Assembly (NCBI RefSeq): GCF_002803515.1
Contig: NZ_PHQX01000001.1
Span: 124,001-188,000 of the forward strand
Source of the DNA: Stenotrophomonas lactitubi
GTDB lineage: Bacteria; Pseudomonadota; Gammaproteobacteria; Xanthomonadales; Xanthomonadaceae
DNA: 64,000 bases
Direction of reading: 5' to 3'
Shown here: positions 34,318 through 43,199 of the stretch, piece by piece
Numbering within the stretch: position 1 is the first letter of the stretch
Layout of the letters: the number at the start of each line of letters is the position of its first letter
Notes under the pieces: generated by a model
Seen by the model: the letters and a program-made list of their open reading frames with translations, nothing else
What the model was told of the DNA's origin: nothing
Database searches by the model: none
Position numbers and translations under genes: made by a program

Positions 34318-36546
34318 ATGATGCCGATGACCCGCCCGACCGCCCTTTCCATTGCCCTGTGGATGGCCCTGCCGCTGTCCGCCCATGCTGCTGCCGATGC
34401 CGCGCCCGACGCGCGCGAGTTCGATCGGGTGCAGGTCACCGCCACCCGCACCGAGCGGGCAGTGAGCGATGTCGCGGCCACCGTCGATGTGATCGACCGC
34501 GAGCAGATGGACCGGCATCTGGTGCAGGACATCAAGGATCTGGTGCGCTACGAGCCGGGCCTGTCGGTCACCCGCAATGCCACCCGCTTCGGCCTCGACG
34601 GTTTCCGCATCCGTGGCCTGGACGGCAACCGCGTGCGCATCCAGACCGACGGCATCGTGATGCCGACCCGCTTCGACATCGGCGCGTTCTCCAGCGCCAA
34701 TCGCAACTTCACCGACCTCGACACGCTCAAGCGCGTGGAGATCGTGCGCGGACCGGCCAGCTCGCTGTACGGCTCGGACGCACTGGGTGGCGTGGTCGCC
34801 TTCGTCACCAAGGACCCGGCCGATTACCTGAAGGACGGCAAGGACAGCTACTTCGGCCTGAAGTTCGGCTACGACGGTGAGTGGAAGGGCCTGCTTGGCG
34901 GTGCCACTGCTGCCTTTGGTGGCGAGCACTGGAGCGGCCTGGTCAACGTCAACCACCACCAAGGCCAGGAAACGGACAACAAGGGCACGGTGCGCAGCGA
35001 CGACCGCACCCGCACTGCCGCCAACCCGCAGGACCGCGACGGTCGCAGTCTGCTCAGCAAGCTGGTCTACGCGCCGAGCGCGGACCAGCGCTTCCGCTTG
35101 ACGGTGGAAGGCAACGAAGACACCACCGACACCAACGTACTGTCGTCGGTCGGCGTCAACTCGGCCACCGGCATGAAGGCGCACGACACGCAGAAGCGGG
35201 GTCGTGTGTCGTTCGCTCACGAGATGGATGCGCTGGACCAGCCGTTCGCCGACAGCATGCACTGGCAGGTGTACGCGCAGAACAGCGAAACCCGGCAGCA
35301 GACCGACGAGACCCGCACCGACGGCAGCCGCCGCCACCGCGTTTTCTCCTTCGACCAGCATGCCTATGGCCTGCAGGCGCAGTTCAACAAGGCCTTCAGC
35401 ACCGGCGCGGTCGAGCACGCGCTGACGTACGGCCTCGAAGGCACCCGTACCGAAATCCGCCAGAAGCGCGACGGCTACCAGGTCAGCAAGGCCGGCGTGG
35501 TCAGCAAGGCCATCGTCCCCGATGTGTTCCCGGTGCGTGACTTCCCGATCAGCAAGACCACCGAACTGGGTCTGTACGCCCAGGACGAGATGCGCTTTGC
35601 CGATGGCCGGCTGTCGCTGGTGCCGGGCGTGCGCGTCGATCGCTACGAGCTGAAGCCGGAAGTGGACAGCATCTTTGCCGAGGACAATCCGACCACGGCC
35701 GTGGCGCAGCTGAAGAAGACCAGCGTGTCGCCAAAGCTGGGCATGGTCTGGCGCTTCGACGACCAGTGGTCGCTGTTTGCCGGCTACGCACGTGGCTTCC
35801 GCTCGCCGCCGTACAACGACGTCAACATCGGCCTGACCAACGTCGCCTTCGGTTACACCGCCATCGCCAACCCGGATCTCAAGCCGGAAACCAGCGATGG
35901 CTACGAACTGGGCCTGCGCTTCATCGCACCGGCGGCCTACGTCAGCGTCAGCGGCTACTACAACGACTACAAGAACTTCATCGAGTCCAACATCAACACC
36001 GGCCGCAATGCACAGGGTCTGATGGTGTTCCAGTCGCAGAACATCGCCGACGCTCGCATCTACGGTGCCGAAATGAAGGCCGGCATCGAGTTCGGCGAAC
36101 TCAGCCCGGCGCTGAAGGGCTGGGCACTGCGCAGCGCGCTGGCGTGGTCACGTGGTGACAACAAGACCGACGACGAACCACTGGCCTCGGTCGACCCGCT
36201 GCGCGGCACGCTGGGCCTGATGTACGACACCGACAGCTGGGGCGTTGAACTGGCCGGTACCTTCGTGCAGCGCAAGAAGCGCCTGCCGCCGCCCGCCGCG
36301 CAGACCAACCCGAACGCACCAGCGCCGTTCGTCTACCAGCCGGCAGGTTATGGCGTGCTGGACCTGATGGCGCACTGGAACTTCGCACCGGGCGCGACCT
36401 TCAACGTCGGCGTGTTCAACCTGGCCGACAAGCGCTACATCGAATGGTCCTCGATCACCCCGAGCCTGATCACCGACCGCGCGCTGAGCGATCGCTTCAG
36501 CAGCCCCGGCCGCACCTTCTCCGCCAGCCTCGCCGTTTCCTGGTGA
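34318..36546 (+). CDS. TonB-dependent heme/hemoglobin receptor
   Basis: This 742-residue outer-membrane receptor begins with a signal peptide (to AHA-ADA). The plug domain, about residues 35-160, holds FDRVQVTATRTERAVSDVAA near its start, LVRYEPGLSV, FRIRGLDGNRVRIQTDGI and ERV-type KRVEIVRGPASSLYGSDALGG. A 22-strand barrel follows and ends in the aromatic residue W. HemR-like FRAP/NPNL boxes appear as FRSP and NPDL, but no His lies between them. Start is ATG 34318, with 34321 and 34327 as alternatives. It probably takes up heme under Fur control. The C-terminal position suggests no truncation. Confidence 0.92.
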   Translation: MMPMTRPTALSIALWMALPLSAHAAADAAPDAREFDRVQVTATRTERAVSDVAATVDVIDREQMDRHLVQDIKDLVRYEPGLSVTRNATRFGLDGFRIRGLDGNRVRIQTDGIVMPTRFDIGAFSSANRNFTDLDTLKRVEIVRGPASSLYGSDALGGVVAFVTKDPADYLKDGKDSYFGLKFGYDGEWKGLLGGATAAFGGEHWSGLVNVNHHQGQETDNKGTVRSDDRTRTAANPQDRDGRSLLSKLVYAPSADQRFRLTVEGNEDTTDTNVLSSVGVNSATGMKAHDTQKRGRVSFAHEMDALDQPFADSMHWQVYAQNSETRQQTDETRTDGSRRHRVFSFDQHAYGLQAQFNKAFSTGAVEHALTYGLEGTRTEIRQKRDGYQVSKAGVVSKAIVPDVFPVRDFPISKTTELGLYAQDEMRFADGRLSLVPGVRVDRYELKPEVDSIFAEDNPTTAVAQLKKTSVSPKLGMVWRFDDQWSLFAGYARGFRSPPYNDVNIGLTNVAFGYTAIANPDLKPETSDGYELGLRFIAPAAYVSVSGYYNDYKNFIESNINTGRNAQGLMVFQSQNIADARIYGAEMKAGIEFGELSPALKGWALRSALAWSRGDNKTDDEPLASVDPLRGTLGLMYDTDSWGVELAGTFVQRKKRLPPPAAQTNPNAPAPFVYQPAGYGVLDLMAHWNFAPGATFNVGVFNLADKRYIEWSSITPSLITDRALSDRFSSPGRTFSASLAVSW

Positions 36547-36550
36547 CCTC

Positions 36551-37150
36551 ATGAGCCGAGCACTGTCCGCACGCAGGAATGACTCCACCGCCGCGCCACA
36601 CAGCGCGGCCTGGCCGACCCCGGCACAGCTGGCCACGCTCGGCACCGTGTTGTGCCTGTACCACGCCGACGGCAACGAGCTGGGCGGCTGGCGCCAGGCA
36701 GTGCGCGTGCATGCCTGCCAGGGCGTGGACAGCGAGGGCCTGCGCGAAAGCCTTTGCTTCCTCGATGCACGCGGCCGCTGCGTGTGGCGCCTGTACCTGT
36801 TGCCGGACAGTGATTTCCTGGCCTGGGATCGGCTGGTGGCGACGCTGCCGCCAGGCCCGGAACACGACAGCGACGCCAGCGTCGGCGAGCGACTGTGGCG
36901 GCGCCTGGCCGGCCACCTCGGCGGCCAGCGCTGGCGCCTGTGCACGCTGCGCCTGCACGCTGCCGACGAGGGGCGGACCCTGGCCGCCAGCCTGTCCACG
37001 TTGTCGTCGCTCGGCGCGGCCACCGCGCGACGCATCGCCCGCCTGGAAGGCGCCGAAGGCGAACTGGCGATCGACGACTGTTGTTGTGCCGATGCCGCAC
37101 GCCGCCCTGCCGCGCGCGCTCCCGGCGACCTGCCGCTGGTTCGCCTGTGA
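36551..37150 (+). CDS. HemS/ChuX-like single-domain heme utilisation protein
   Basis: This 199-residue cytoplasmic protein starts 4 nt after the receptor stop. The stretch LCFLDARGRCVWRLYLLPDS then DFLAWDRLVATLP resembles the heme-binding half-domain of HemS/HmuS (LqFFDadGtAVhKIY type). The protein is about half the length of HemS, so it would be a ChuX/HugX-like half protein. The C-terminal part ends in a Cys-rich patch (DDCCCADAARR), which is unusual. Its role is probably intracellular heme handling after import. The family call rests on partial similarity and context. Confidence 0.65.
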   Translation: MSRALSARRNDSTAAPHSAAWPTPAQLATLGTVLCLYHADGNELGGWRQAVRVHACQGVDSEGLRESLCFLDARGRCVWRLYLLPDSDFLAWDRLVATLPPGPEHDSDASVGERLWRRLAGHLGGQRWRLCTLRLHAADEGRTLAASLSTLSSLGAATARRIARLEGAEGELAIDDCCCADAARRPAARAPGDLPLVRL

Positions 37151-37222
37151 CCTGATTGCGATGGATCGACTGCTGGCCAGGATGGCCTCTCCACGAAACC
37201 TGCAACCCCGAAGGAAGACCCG

Positions 37223-38158
37223 ATGAAGTTCCAGACAGCCAGCGTGATGGTGCTGCTCGCCGCCAGTGGCGCCGCCAGCGCGCAGCCCTCCGACATCGCC
37301 CGCGACCATGACAGCATCCTGGCCATGCAGGGTGAGTACACGGTGGATTTCGCCTTCGATGAGACCGTGCTGCTGAAGCCGGGTTACGAGCGCGCACCGG
37401 CCATGCGCAGCGGCGGCAACGAAGTGGTGATCGTGGTCGAGGACAGCCCGAAGCGCATCGTCCTGCAGCACCTGCTGGTGGACAGCAAGAGCGGCCACGT
37501 GACCAAGCACTGGCGCCAGGACTGGGTGTACGAAGCGCCGAACCGCTTCGAGTTCAGCGCCGACCAGACCTGGCAGGTACGCACGATTGCGGCCGCGACC
37601 AACAAGGGGGCCTGGACCCAGTGCGTGTATGAAGTCAGCGATGCACCGCGCTACTGCGGCACCGGCACGTGGACCTACAGCAACAACGTGCCGACCTGGA
37701 CCAGCGACATCAGCTGGCGCCCGCTGCCACGCCGCGAGTACACCAAGCGCAGCGATTACAACGCGCTGGCCGTGGTCAATCGCCACACCTTGACCCCGAA
37801 CGGCTGGACCCACGAGCAGTTCAACACCAAGGTGCAGCGCAACGCTGATGGCAGCCAGGTCGAAATCGCCCGCGAATTCGGCTTCAACGACTACATCAAG
37901 ACCACCGAGGTCGACTTCACCCCGGCGCGTGATTACTGGAAGGCCACTGCCGGTTACTGGAGCAAAGTGCGCCAGCGTTGGGACGGCTTCCTGACCCAGG
38001 CCCCGGGCGTGCACCTGAAGACCAAGCTCGACGGCATGGCGATGATCATCCCGTTGTTCACCCAGGCCGAGGACGTGCAGGCCGGCAAGAAGGTGAAGGA
38101 CAAGCAGATCGACGACGTCTTCGCCAAGTACGTGGAAAAGGCGCCGAAGGAAGGGTGA
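37223..38158 (+). CDS. Secreted DUF6607-like protein of the heme locus
   Basis: This 311-residue protein has a signal peptide (MKFQTASVMVLLAASGAASA). It is rich in aromatic and charged residues: HWRQDWVYEAPNRFEFSADQ, TWTYSNNVPTWTSDISWRPL, NGWTHEQFNTKVQ. It resembles the DUF6607 family, which has no known activity. It lies 72 bp behind the HemS-like gene, inside the Fur-controlled cluster, so a periplasmic role in heme or iron acquisition is likely. AAGGAAGACCCG precedes the ATG. Confidence 0.75.
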   Translation: MKFQTASVMVLLAASGAASAQPSDIARDHDSILAMQGEYTVDFAFDETVLLKPGYERAPAMRSGGNEVVIVVEDSPKRIVLQHLLVDSKSGHVTKHWRQDWVYEAPNRFEFSADQTWQVRTIAAATNKGAWTQCVYEVSDAPRYCGTGTWTYSNNVPTWTSDISWRPLPRREYTKRSDYNALAVVNRHTLTPNGWTHEQFNTKVQRNADGSQVEIAREFGFNDYIKTTEVDFTPARDYWKATAGYWSKVRQRWDGFLTQAPGVHLKTKLDGMAMIIPLFTQAEDVQAGKKVKDKQIDDVFAKYVEKAPKEG

Positions 38159-38193
38159 TCGCTGCGGCGGGTGTCGGACGTGCACTGCACTGG

Positions 38194-38217
38194 TGGGTGC
38201 CGAGCTTGCTCGGCACT
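38194..38217 (+). repeat. SMAG-like repeat with GTGG head
   Basis: GTGG replaces GTAG, followed by GTGCCGAGC-TT-GCTCGGCAC. First unit of a cluster of five in 150 bp. Confidence 0.65.
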
Positions 38218-38219
38218 GC

Positions 38220-38242
38220 ATCCACGCATGGCGTGGATCTAC
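38220..38242 (-). repeat. SMAG repeat, inverted
   Basis: ATCCACG-CATGG-CGTGGAT followed by CTAC on the plus strand. It has an identical direct copy at 38261. Confidence 0.85.
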
Positions 38243-38260
38243 CGGAGCCATCGGCACTGC

Positions 38261-38283
38261 ATCCACGCATGGCGTGGATCTAC
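38261..38283 (-). repeat. SMAG repeat, inverted, second direct copy
   Basis: Identical to 38220-38242, with a 41-nt period. Both copies are preceded by TCGGCACTGC, so the larger unit was duplicated. Confidence 0.85.
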
Positions 38284-38284
38284 T

Positions 38285-38305
38285 GGCATGCGCGGCGTGG
38301 ATCTA
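38285..38305 (-). repeat. Partial SMAG repeat
   Basis: Half unit GGCATGCGCGGCGTGGATCTAC with a damaged left arm, directly after the previous copy. Confidence 0.55.
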
Positions 38306-38320
38306 CTGGGGTTATCGCTG

Positions 38321-38343
38321 GTAGATCCACGCCATGCGTGGAT
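38321..38343 (+). repeat. SMAG repeat
   Basis: Intact forward unit. It closes the cluster 22 nt before the 3' end of the convergent ABC permease gene. Confidence 0.85.
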
Positions 38344-38364
38344 GCCTTTGCTTTCACAACAGCG

Positions 38365-40878
38365 TCAGGCCTCGCGCAATGCCAATGCTGGCGGCGTGTG
38401 CAGGATCCGCCGGGTGCCCAACCAGCCGGCCAGCAGGCTCAGGCCAATGCCGAGTAGCCCACCCAGCAGCAGACCCGGCCACGGCGGCAGCAGCGGCAGT
38501 TCGAACACCTTCTGCGACACCGCCACGCCGATCACCGCTGCCGCGCCCACCGCCAACAGCGCCGCCAGGGCGCCCAGCGCACCGAACTCGACCAGTACCG
38601 CGCCACGCAGCTGCCGCCGCGTTGCACCCAGCGTGCGCAGCACCGCGCTGTCATAGCGCCGCTCGCCAGCCGTCGCCTGCAGCGCCGCCAGCAGCACCAG
38701 CACACCGGCCAGCAGGCTGAACACCATCACCAGCTGCACCGCCTGCGCTACCCGTTCCATCACATCGCGCACCTGCGAGATCACTGCATCCACGTCCAGC
38801 AGCGACAGGTTCGGCTGCGCACGCACCAGGGCCCCGAGACCCGCCGCCTGTCCCGCCGGCAGATGGAACGCCGACAGCAGGTTGTGCGGTGTATCGCCCA
38901 CTGCGTTCGGGTTCAGCAGCACGAAGAAGTTCGGCCGGAAAGTGTTCCAGTCGGCCTTGCGCACGCTGGTGACGCTGAACTCGCGCTCCTGCTCGCCCAC
39001 TGCAATGGTGATGCGGTCGCCCGGGTGCACGCCGTAGCGCTTGGCCCAGCCGATCTCCACCGAGGCCTCGGCAGCGGTGCTGTCCGGCGTCCAGAACGTG
39101 CCGTTGACCAGCGTATTGGCCGGCGGGAACGTGCTGCGCCAACTGAAGTTCAGCGGACGGTTCTCGTCATCGTCGTCGCGCTGTCCTTCGCCCTGCGGCT
39201 GATTGTCGTCGTCCGGCGTGCGGTCCACCCGCAGCGGTGGTTTGCCGTTGATTGCGATCAGGCGGCCGGTGGCCATCGGTTCGATGCTGGCATCATCCGC
39301 ACCCAGGCCCTGCAGTGCGGCCAGCACGCTGTCGCGCTGCTCGGGCTGGATGTTGATCAGGAAGTAGTTCGGTGTGTCCGCGGGCAGGCGCTCGCGCCAC
39401 TGCTGCAGCAGGCCGGGGCCGATCACCGCCAGCAGCAGCAGGGCGCACAGCGACAGTGACAGCCCCACCAGCTGCATCACTGCCAGCATCCGCCGCCGCG
39501 TCAGCGCGGCCAGGCCCAATCGCCAGTTGCCGTGCAGACGATGCTGCAGGCCACGCAGCAGCTGCAGCAGCAGGAACCCGACAACGCCTGCAGCGACCGC
39601 CAGCCCGGCCAGGCCACCCAGCACCCACAGGGCCAGCTTCAGATCGCCGGTGACCTGCACCGCCAGCACCAGGCTGGCCGCCAGTGCGGCCACATAGGCC
39701 AGCAGCGAGGCCGGCGGCAAGGCGGCAAACGAGCGGTTGAGCACGCGCATCGGCGGCACGCCACGCAGGCGCAGCAGCGGCGGCAGTCCGAAGCCGAACA
39801 GCAGCAACAGGCCGATCCCCGCGCCGGTCAGTGCGGGCATCGCTTCGGGCAGCGGCAGGCGTTGCGGCACCAGGCTGCCCAGCACCTGCACCAGTCCTTC
39901 CTGCGCCGCCATGCCCAGGCCGATGCCGATCGCACAGGCCGGCACGGCCAGCATCAGCAGCTGCAGGGCCAGGCCAGCGAGGATGTCGCGCTGGCGTGCG
40001 CCCAGGCAGCGCAGGATCGCCACCTGGTCGATGCGACGCAGGGCGAACCGGTTGGCAGCCAGTGCGGTGGCCACGCCAGCCAGCAGTACCGCCAGCAGCG
40101 CGCTCAGGCCGAGGAAACGACCGGCCAGATCGAAGGCCTGGCGCACCCCGCGCTGGGTATCGTTCACGCTGAGCAGGCGCATGCCCTTCACCTGCGGCAG
40201 CAGCCATTGCCGGAATGCAGCGATATCGGTGGCCGGGCCGGCGAACATCAGCCGGTAATTGATGCGGCTGCCGGGGCCGAGCAGGCCGGTGCCTTCCACA
40301 TCGGCGCGGTTGACCAGCAGGGTCGGCGACAGCGTCAGCAGGTCGCCGCCGGCATCGGGCTCGGATTCGATGATGCCGGCAATGCGCAGCGTGCCTGCAC
40401 CGAATTCCAGATCGTCGCCGGCCTTCAGGCCCAGCGCCTGCAGCAGGCGTGGATCGGCATAGGCCTGGCCCTTGGCCGGCATCCCGGCATCGGCGATCAG
40501 CGCGCCGCCCGGCGTAGCGCGCACGCGCAGCGCGCCACGCAGCGGATAGCCTGCTTCCACGGCCTTGATGCTGGCCATCTGGCTGGCATCGCCCTGGAAC
40601 AGCACGCTGCCGAAGCTGGCCAGCCGCGTGTGCGCCAGGCCGCGTCGCTGCGCTTCGTCGGCGAACGCGGCAGGCGGGTCGTCGCGCCCGGCCACGCCGA
40701 GGTCGCCGCCGAGCATTTCCGCCGCGCTGCCGGTCAGGGCCAGGTTGACCCGGTTGACCAGCGTGCCCACTGCCGTCATCACCGCCACGCCCAGTACCAG
40801 GGCGGCGAAGACGGTCAGCAGGTCACCGGCCAGGGCTTCGCGGCGCAGCGCGCGCCACGCATGCCGCAGCAGGTTCAT
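38365..40878 (-). CDS. ybbP: YbbP-type ABC transporter permease (FtsX-like)
   Basis: This 837-residue inner-membrane permease has two FtsX/MacB-type domains. The first helix lies at about 19-42 (LLTVFAALVLGVAVMTAVGT) and two clusters of helices at about 240-500 and 700-820. A large soluble periplasmic domain lies between the helices and contains an acidic insertion (DNQPQGEGQRDDDDENRP). This layout matches E. coli YbbP. It overlaps its ATPase gene by 4 nt. As in E. coli, the pair is divergent from tesA. The substrate is unknown; lipid or lysophospholipid export is a reasonable guess. Confidence 0.88.
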   Translation of the reverse strand: MNLLRHAWRALRREALAGDLLTVFAALVLGVAVMTAVGTLVNRVNLALTGSAAEMLGGDLGVAGRDDPPAAFADEAQRRGLAHTRLASFGSVLFQGDASQMASIKAVEAGYPLRGALRVRATPGGALIADAGMPAKGQAYADPRLLQALGLKAGDDLEFGAGTLRIAGIIESEPDAGGDLLTLSPTLLVNRADVEGTGLLGPGSRINYRLMFAGPATDIAAFRQWLLPQVKGMRLLSVNDTQRGVRQAFDLAGRFLGLSALLAVLLAGVATALAANRFALRRIDQVAILRCLGARQRDILAGLALQLLMLAVPACAIGIGLGMAAQEGLVQVLGSLVPQRLPLPEAMPALTGAGIGLLLLFGFGLPPLLRLRGVPPMRVLNRSFAALPPASLLAYVAALAASLVLAVQVTGDLKLALWVLGGLAGLAVAAGVVGFLLLQLLRGLQHRLHGNWRLGLAALTRRRMLAVMQLVGLSLSLCALLLLAVIGPGLLQQWRERLPADTPNYFLINIQPEQRDSVLAALQGLGADDASIEPMATGRLIAINGKPPLRVDRTPDDDNQPQGEGQRDDDDENRPLNFSWRSTFPPANTLVNGTFWTPDSTAAEASVEIGWAKRYGVHPGDRITIAVGEQEREFSVTSVRKADWNTFRPNFFVLLNPNAVGDTPHNLLSAFHLPAGQAAGLGALVRAQPNLSLLDVDAVISQVRDVMERVAQAVQLVMVFSLLAGVLVLLAALQATAGERRYDSAVLRTLGATRRQLRGAVLVEFGALGALAALLAVGAAAVIGVAVSQKVFELPLLPPWPGLLLGGLLGIGLSLLAGWLGTRRILHTPPALALREA

Positions 40879-41624
40879 GCGTCTACTCCATGTTCCACCG
40901 GCTGCAGGCGGCCGTTGTCGATGCGATGGATGTACTGGCAGCGCTGTGCCAGGCGCAGGTCGTGGGTGACCAGCACCAGCGTGGTACCGCTGCCGGCGTT
41001 GAGTTCGAACAGCAGATCGCTGATGTGCTGGCCGGTGGCCTGGTCCAGCGAGCCGGTGGGTTCATCGGCGAACAGGATGCGCGGGCGGCTGACGAACGCG
41101 CGGGCGAGGGCGACACGCTGCTGCTCGCCGCCGGACAGCTGCCGCGGATAGTGGCGGGCGCGGTGCGAGAGCCCTACCGCAGCCAGCACCTCATCCACCC
41201 GCGTGCGGTCCTCGCGACCCGCCAGTTCCAGCGGCAGCGCGATGTTTTCGGCCGCCGTCAGCGCCGGCAGCAGGTGGAAGCTCTGGAACACGAAGCCGAC
41301 GTCGCGTGCGCGCAGCTGTGCACGGGCTTCTTCGTCCAACGCCGTCAGATCCTGGCCCGCCAGCGTGATGCGGCCGCGGCTGGGCAGGTCCAGCCCGGCC
41401 AGCAGGCCGAGCAGGGTGGTCTTGCCGGAACCGGAGGCGCCGACGATGGCCACGCTGGTCCCTTCATGGACGGTCAGGGTGATGTTGTCCAGTATGTGGA
41501 CTTCACCCTCCGGGCCATGCACGGATTTGCCGACGTGGTCGACGGCGATGGCGACGGGCGCGCTGCGGGGGGACAGGCTGTCGATGAGGAGACTCCAATG
41601 CACAAGACGGGATGGAGCCGGCAA
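40875..41624 (-). CDS. ybbA: YbbA-type ABC transporter ATP-binding protein
   Basis: The ATPase has Walker A (GASGSGKTT), Q-loop FVFQSFHLLPALT, signature LSGGEQQRVALARA, Walker B ILFADEPTGSLD, and H-loop LVTHD. It is of the MacB/LolD class and pairs with the overlapping permease gene. ATG 41624 gives 249 residues and overlaps the divergent tesA start by 27 bp. GTG 41603 is an alternative and still overlaps tesA slightly. The conserved part starts at VAIAVDHVGKSV, so the true start is uncertain. Confidence 0.88.
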   Translation of the reverse strand: MPAPSRLVHWSLLIDSLSPRSAPVAIAVDHVGKSVHGPEGEVHILDNITLTVHEGTSVAIVGASGSGKTTLLGLLAGLDLPSRGRITLAGQDLTALDEEARAQLRARDVGFVFQSFHLLPALTAAENIALPLELAGREDRTRVDEVLAAVGLSHRARHYPRQLSGGEQQRVALARAFVSRPRILFADEPTGSLDQATGQHISDLLFELNAGSGTTLVLVTHDLRLAQRCQYIHRIDNGRLQPVEHGVDA

Positions 41625-42245
41625 GCCGGCGCAATGATGGTGCTGTTGCTAGGGTTGCTGCTGTTGCCGGCACTGGCGTGTGCCAAAGGTCCGGCCACCG
41701 GTACCGTGCTGGTGCTCGGTGACAGCCTCAGTGCCGCCCACAATATCCCGGCCGATGCAGGCTGGGTCAGCCTGCTGCAGCAGCGGGTCAGGCAGCAGTC
41801 GAAAACCCCGCCGCGCATCGTCAACGCCAGCATGAGCGGGGAAACCACTGCCGGCGCGCTGACCCGCCTGCCGGGCCTGCTCGGGCGGGAAAAGCCCACG
41901 GTGGTGGTGATCGCCCTCGGTGGCAACGATGCGCTGCGCGGCCTGACCCCGGCGCAGGTGCAGGGCAACCTGGAAAAAATGGTACAGGCAAGCCAGAGGG
42001 CCGGTGCCAAGGTGCTGCTGCTGGGCATCGACGTGCCGCCCAACTATGGGCCGGGCTACCGCCAGCGCCTGGCGGCGGCGTACCGCGCACTTGCCACGCA
42101 GTACAAGGTGCCGTTGTTGCCGTTCCTGCTGGAAGGCGTGGCCCTGCAGCCGGGATTGATGCAGGCCGATGGCCTGCATCCCACCGCGCAGGCGCAGCCG
42201 AAAGTGCTGGATAACGTATGGCCGCTGCTGAAACCGCTGCTGTGA
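41598..42245 (+). CDS. tesA: Acyl-CoA thioesterase I / lysophospholipase L1 (SGNH hydrolase)
   Basis: This 215-residue periplasmic hydrolase has a signal peptide (to about residue 29). The SGNH blocks are visible: VLVLGDSLSAAHNI with nucleophile Ser43, the Gly of block II in SMSGETTAGAL, ALGGNDALRG with the Asn, and DGLHPTAQAQ with Asp191 and His194. Length and gene position next to ybbAP are the same as in E. coli. GAGGAG precedes ATG 41598. It releases free fatty acids from acyl thioesters and lysophospholipids. Confidence 0.95.
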   Translation: MHKTGWSRQAGAMMVLLLGLLLLPALACAKGPATGTVLVLGDSLSAAHNIPADAGWVSLLQQRVRQQSKTPPRIVNASMSGETTAGALTRLPGLLGREKPTVVVIALGGNDALRGLTPAQVQGNLEKMVQASQRAGAKVLLLGIDVPPNYGPGYRQRLAAAYRALATQYKVPLLPFLLEGVALQPGLMQADGLHPTAQAQPKVLDNVWPLLKPLL

Positions 42246-42335
42246 GCACGCCATCTTCTTTTCATTGACGCAACTTCACATCGCGTGCACCGTCGATCGG
42301 GCATGTTTCACAAAGCTGAAGAAAGAGGGATTCTC

Positions 42336-43049
42336 ATGCGTCAGACGAAGGAGACTTCCGGCTTGGTGCTGGTGGTCGAAGACAACCGCAATATCTCCGA
42401 GATGATCGGTGAATACCTGGAAGGCCGTGGCTTCGAGGTGGACTATGCGCAGGATGGCCTGGACGGCTACCGTCTGGCTGCCGAGAACAGCTACGACGTG
42501 GTCGTGCTGGACCTGATGCTGCCGCGGCTGGATGGCATCGAAGTGTGCCGCCGGCTGCGCAACGATGCGCGCAAGTCGACCCCGGTGCTGATGCTGACCG
42601 CGCGCGACACGCTGGATGACAAGCTCACCGGCCTTGGCTTTGGTGCCGATGATTACCTGACCAAGCCGTTTGCGATCCAGGAACTGGAAGCCCGCCTGCG
42701 AGCGCTGATCCGCCGTGAACGTCGCCAGGTCGGTTCGGAAGTGCTCAAGGTCGCCGACCTGGTGCTCGATCCGGTCAGCATGCGTGCCACGCGTGCCGGC
42801 ACCGAGCTGCAGCTGTCGCCGATCGGCCTGCGCCTGCTGACCATCCTGATGCGCGAATCGCCGCGTGTGGTCACCCGCCAGGAAATCGAGCGCGAAATCT
42901 GGGGCAACGGCCTGCCTGATTCGGACACGTTGCGCAGCCATCTGTACAACCTGCGCAAGATCATCGACAAGCCGTTCGACCGGCCGCTGCTGCACACCGT
43001 GCAGAGCGCGGGCTATCGCATCGCCGATATCGCCCAGCCGATGGCCTGA
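42336..43049 (+). CDS. OmpR-family response regulator
   Basis: This 237-residue regulator has the receiver acidic pair VVEDN, phospho-acceptor Asp59 (YDVVVLDLMLPRLDG), Thr88 and Lys110 (DDYLTKPFA). A winged-helix output domain spans about residues 135-232 (RVVTRQEIEREIWGNGLPDS, then SHLYNLRKIIDKPFD). ATG 42336 has GAAAGAGGG upstream. The partner kinase begins 150 nt downstream with its own -10 element, so the pair may be only partly cotranscribed. No target gene can be named from the sequence. Confidence 0.92.
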   Translation: MRQTKETSGLVLVVEDNRNISEMIGEYLEGRGFEVDYAQDGLDGYRLAAENSYDVVVLDLMLPRLDGIEVCRRLRNDARKSTPVLMLTARDTLDDKLTGLGFGADDYLTKPFAIQELEARLRALIRRERRQVGSEVLKVADLVLDPVSMRATRAGTELQLSPIGLRLLTILMRESPRVVTRQEIEREIWGNGLPDSDTLRSHLYNLRKIIDKPFDRPLLHTVQSAGYRIADIAQPMA

Positions 43050-43167
43050 TCGACGTCGTGCCGGTGTTGCAGCAGAACCGGCACGGCCGTGGTCGGCAGG
43101 GAAGGGGTGAACGTTCCGGATGCCCGGTCGTCATCGTCCATGCACGATCACGGCACAGCGCGCTGTC

Positions 43168-43173
43168 TATAAT
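43168..43173 (+). promoter_or_regulatory. Consensus -10 element before the sensor kinase
   Basis: TATAAT, 27 nt upstream of the kinase start codon. No clear -35 is present 16-18 nt upstream. It suggests the kinase has its own promoter. Confidence 0.55.
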
Positions 43174-43199
43174 CGCAGCGCTCTGACCGGGACACCGCA

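Noticed and set aside
38194..38343. CRISPR-like array of palindromic repeats
   Set aside because: The units are SMAG palindromes in mixed orientation, with short irregular spacers and no cas genes.
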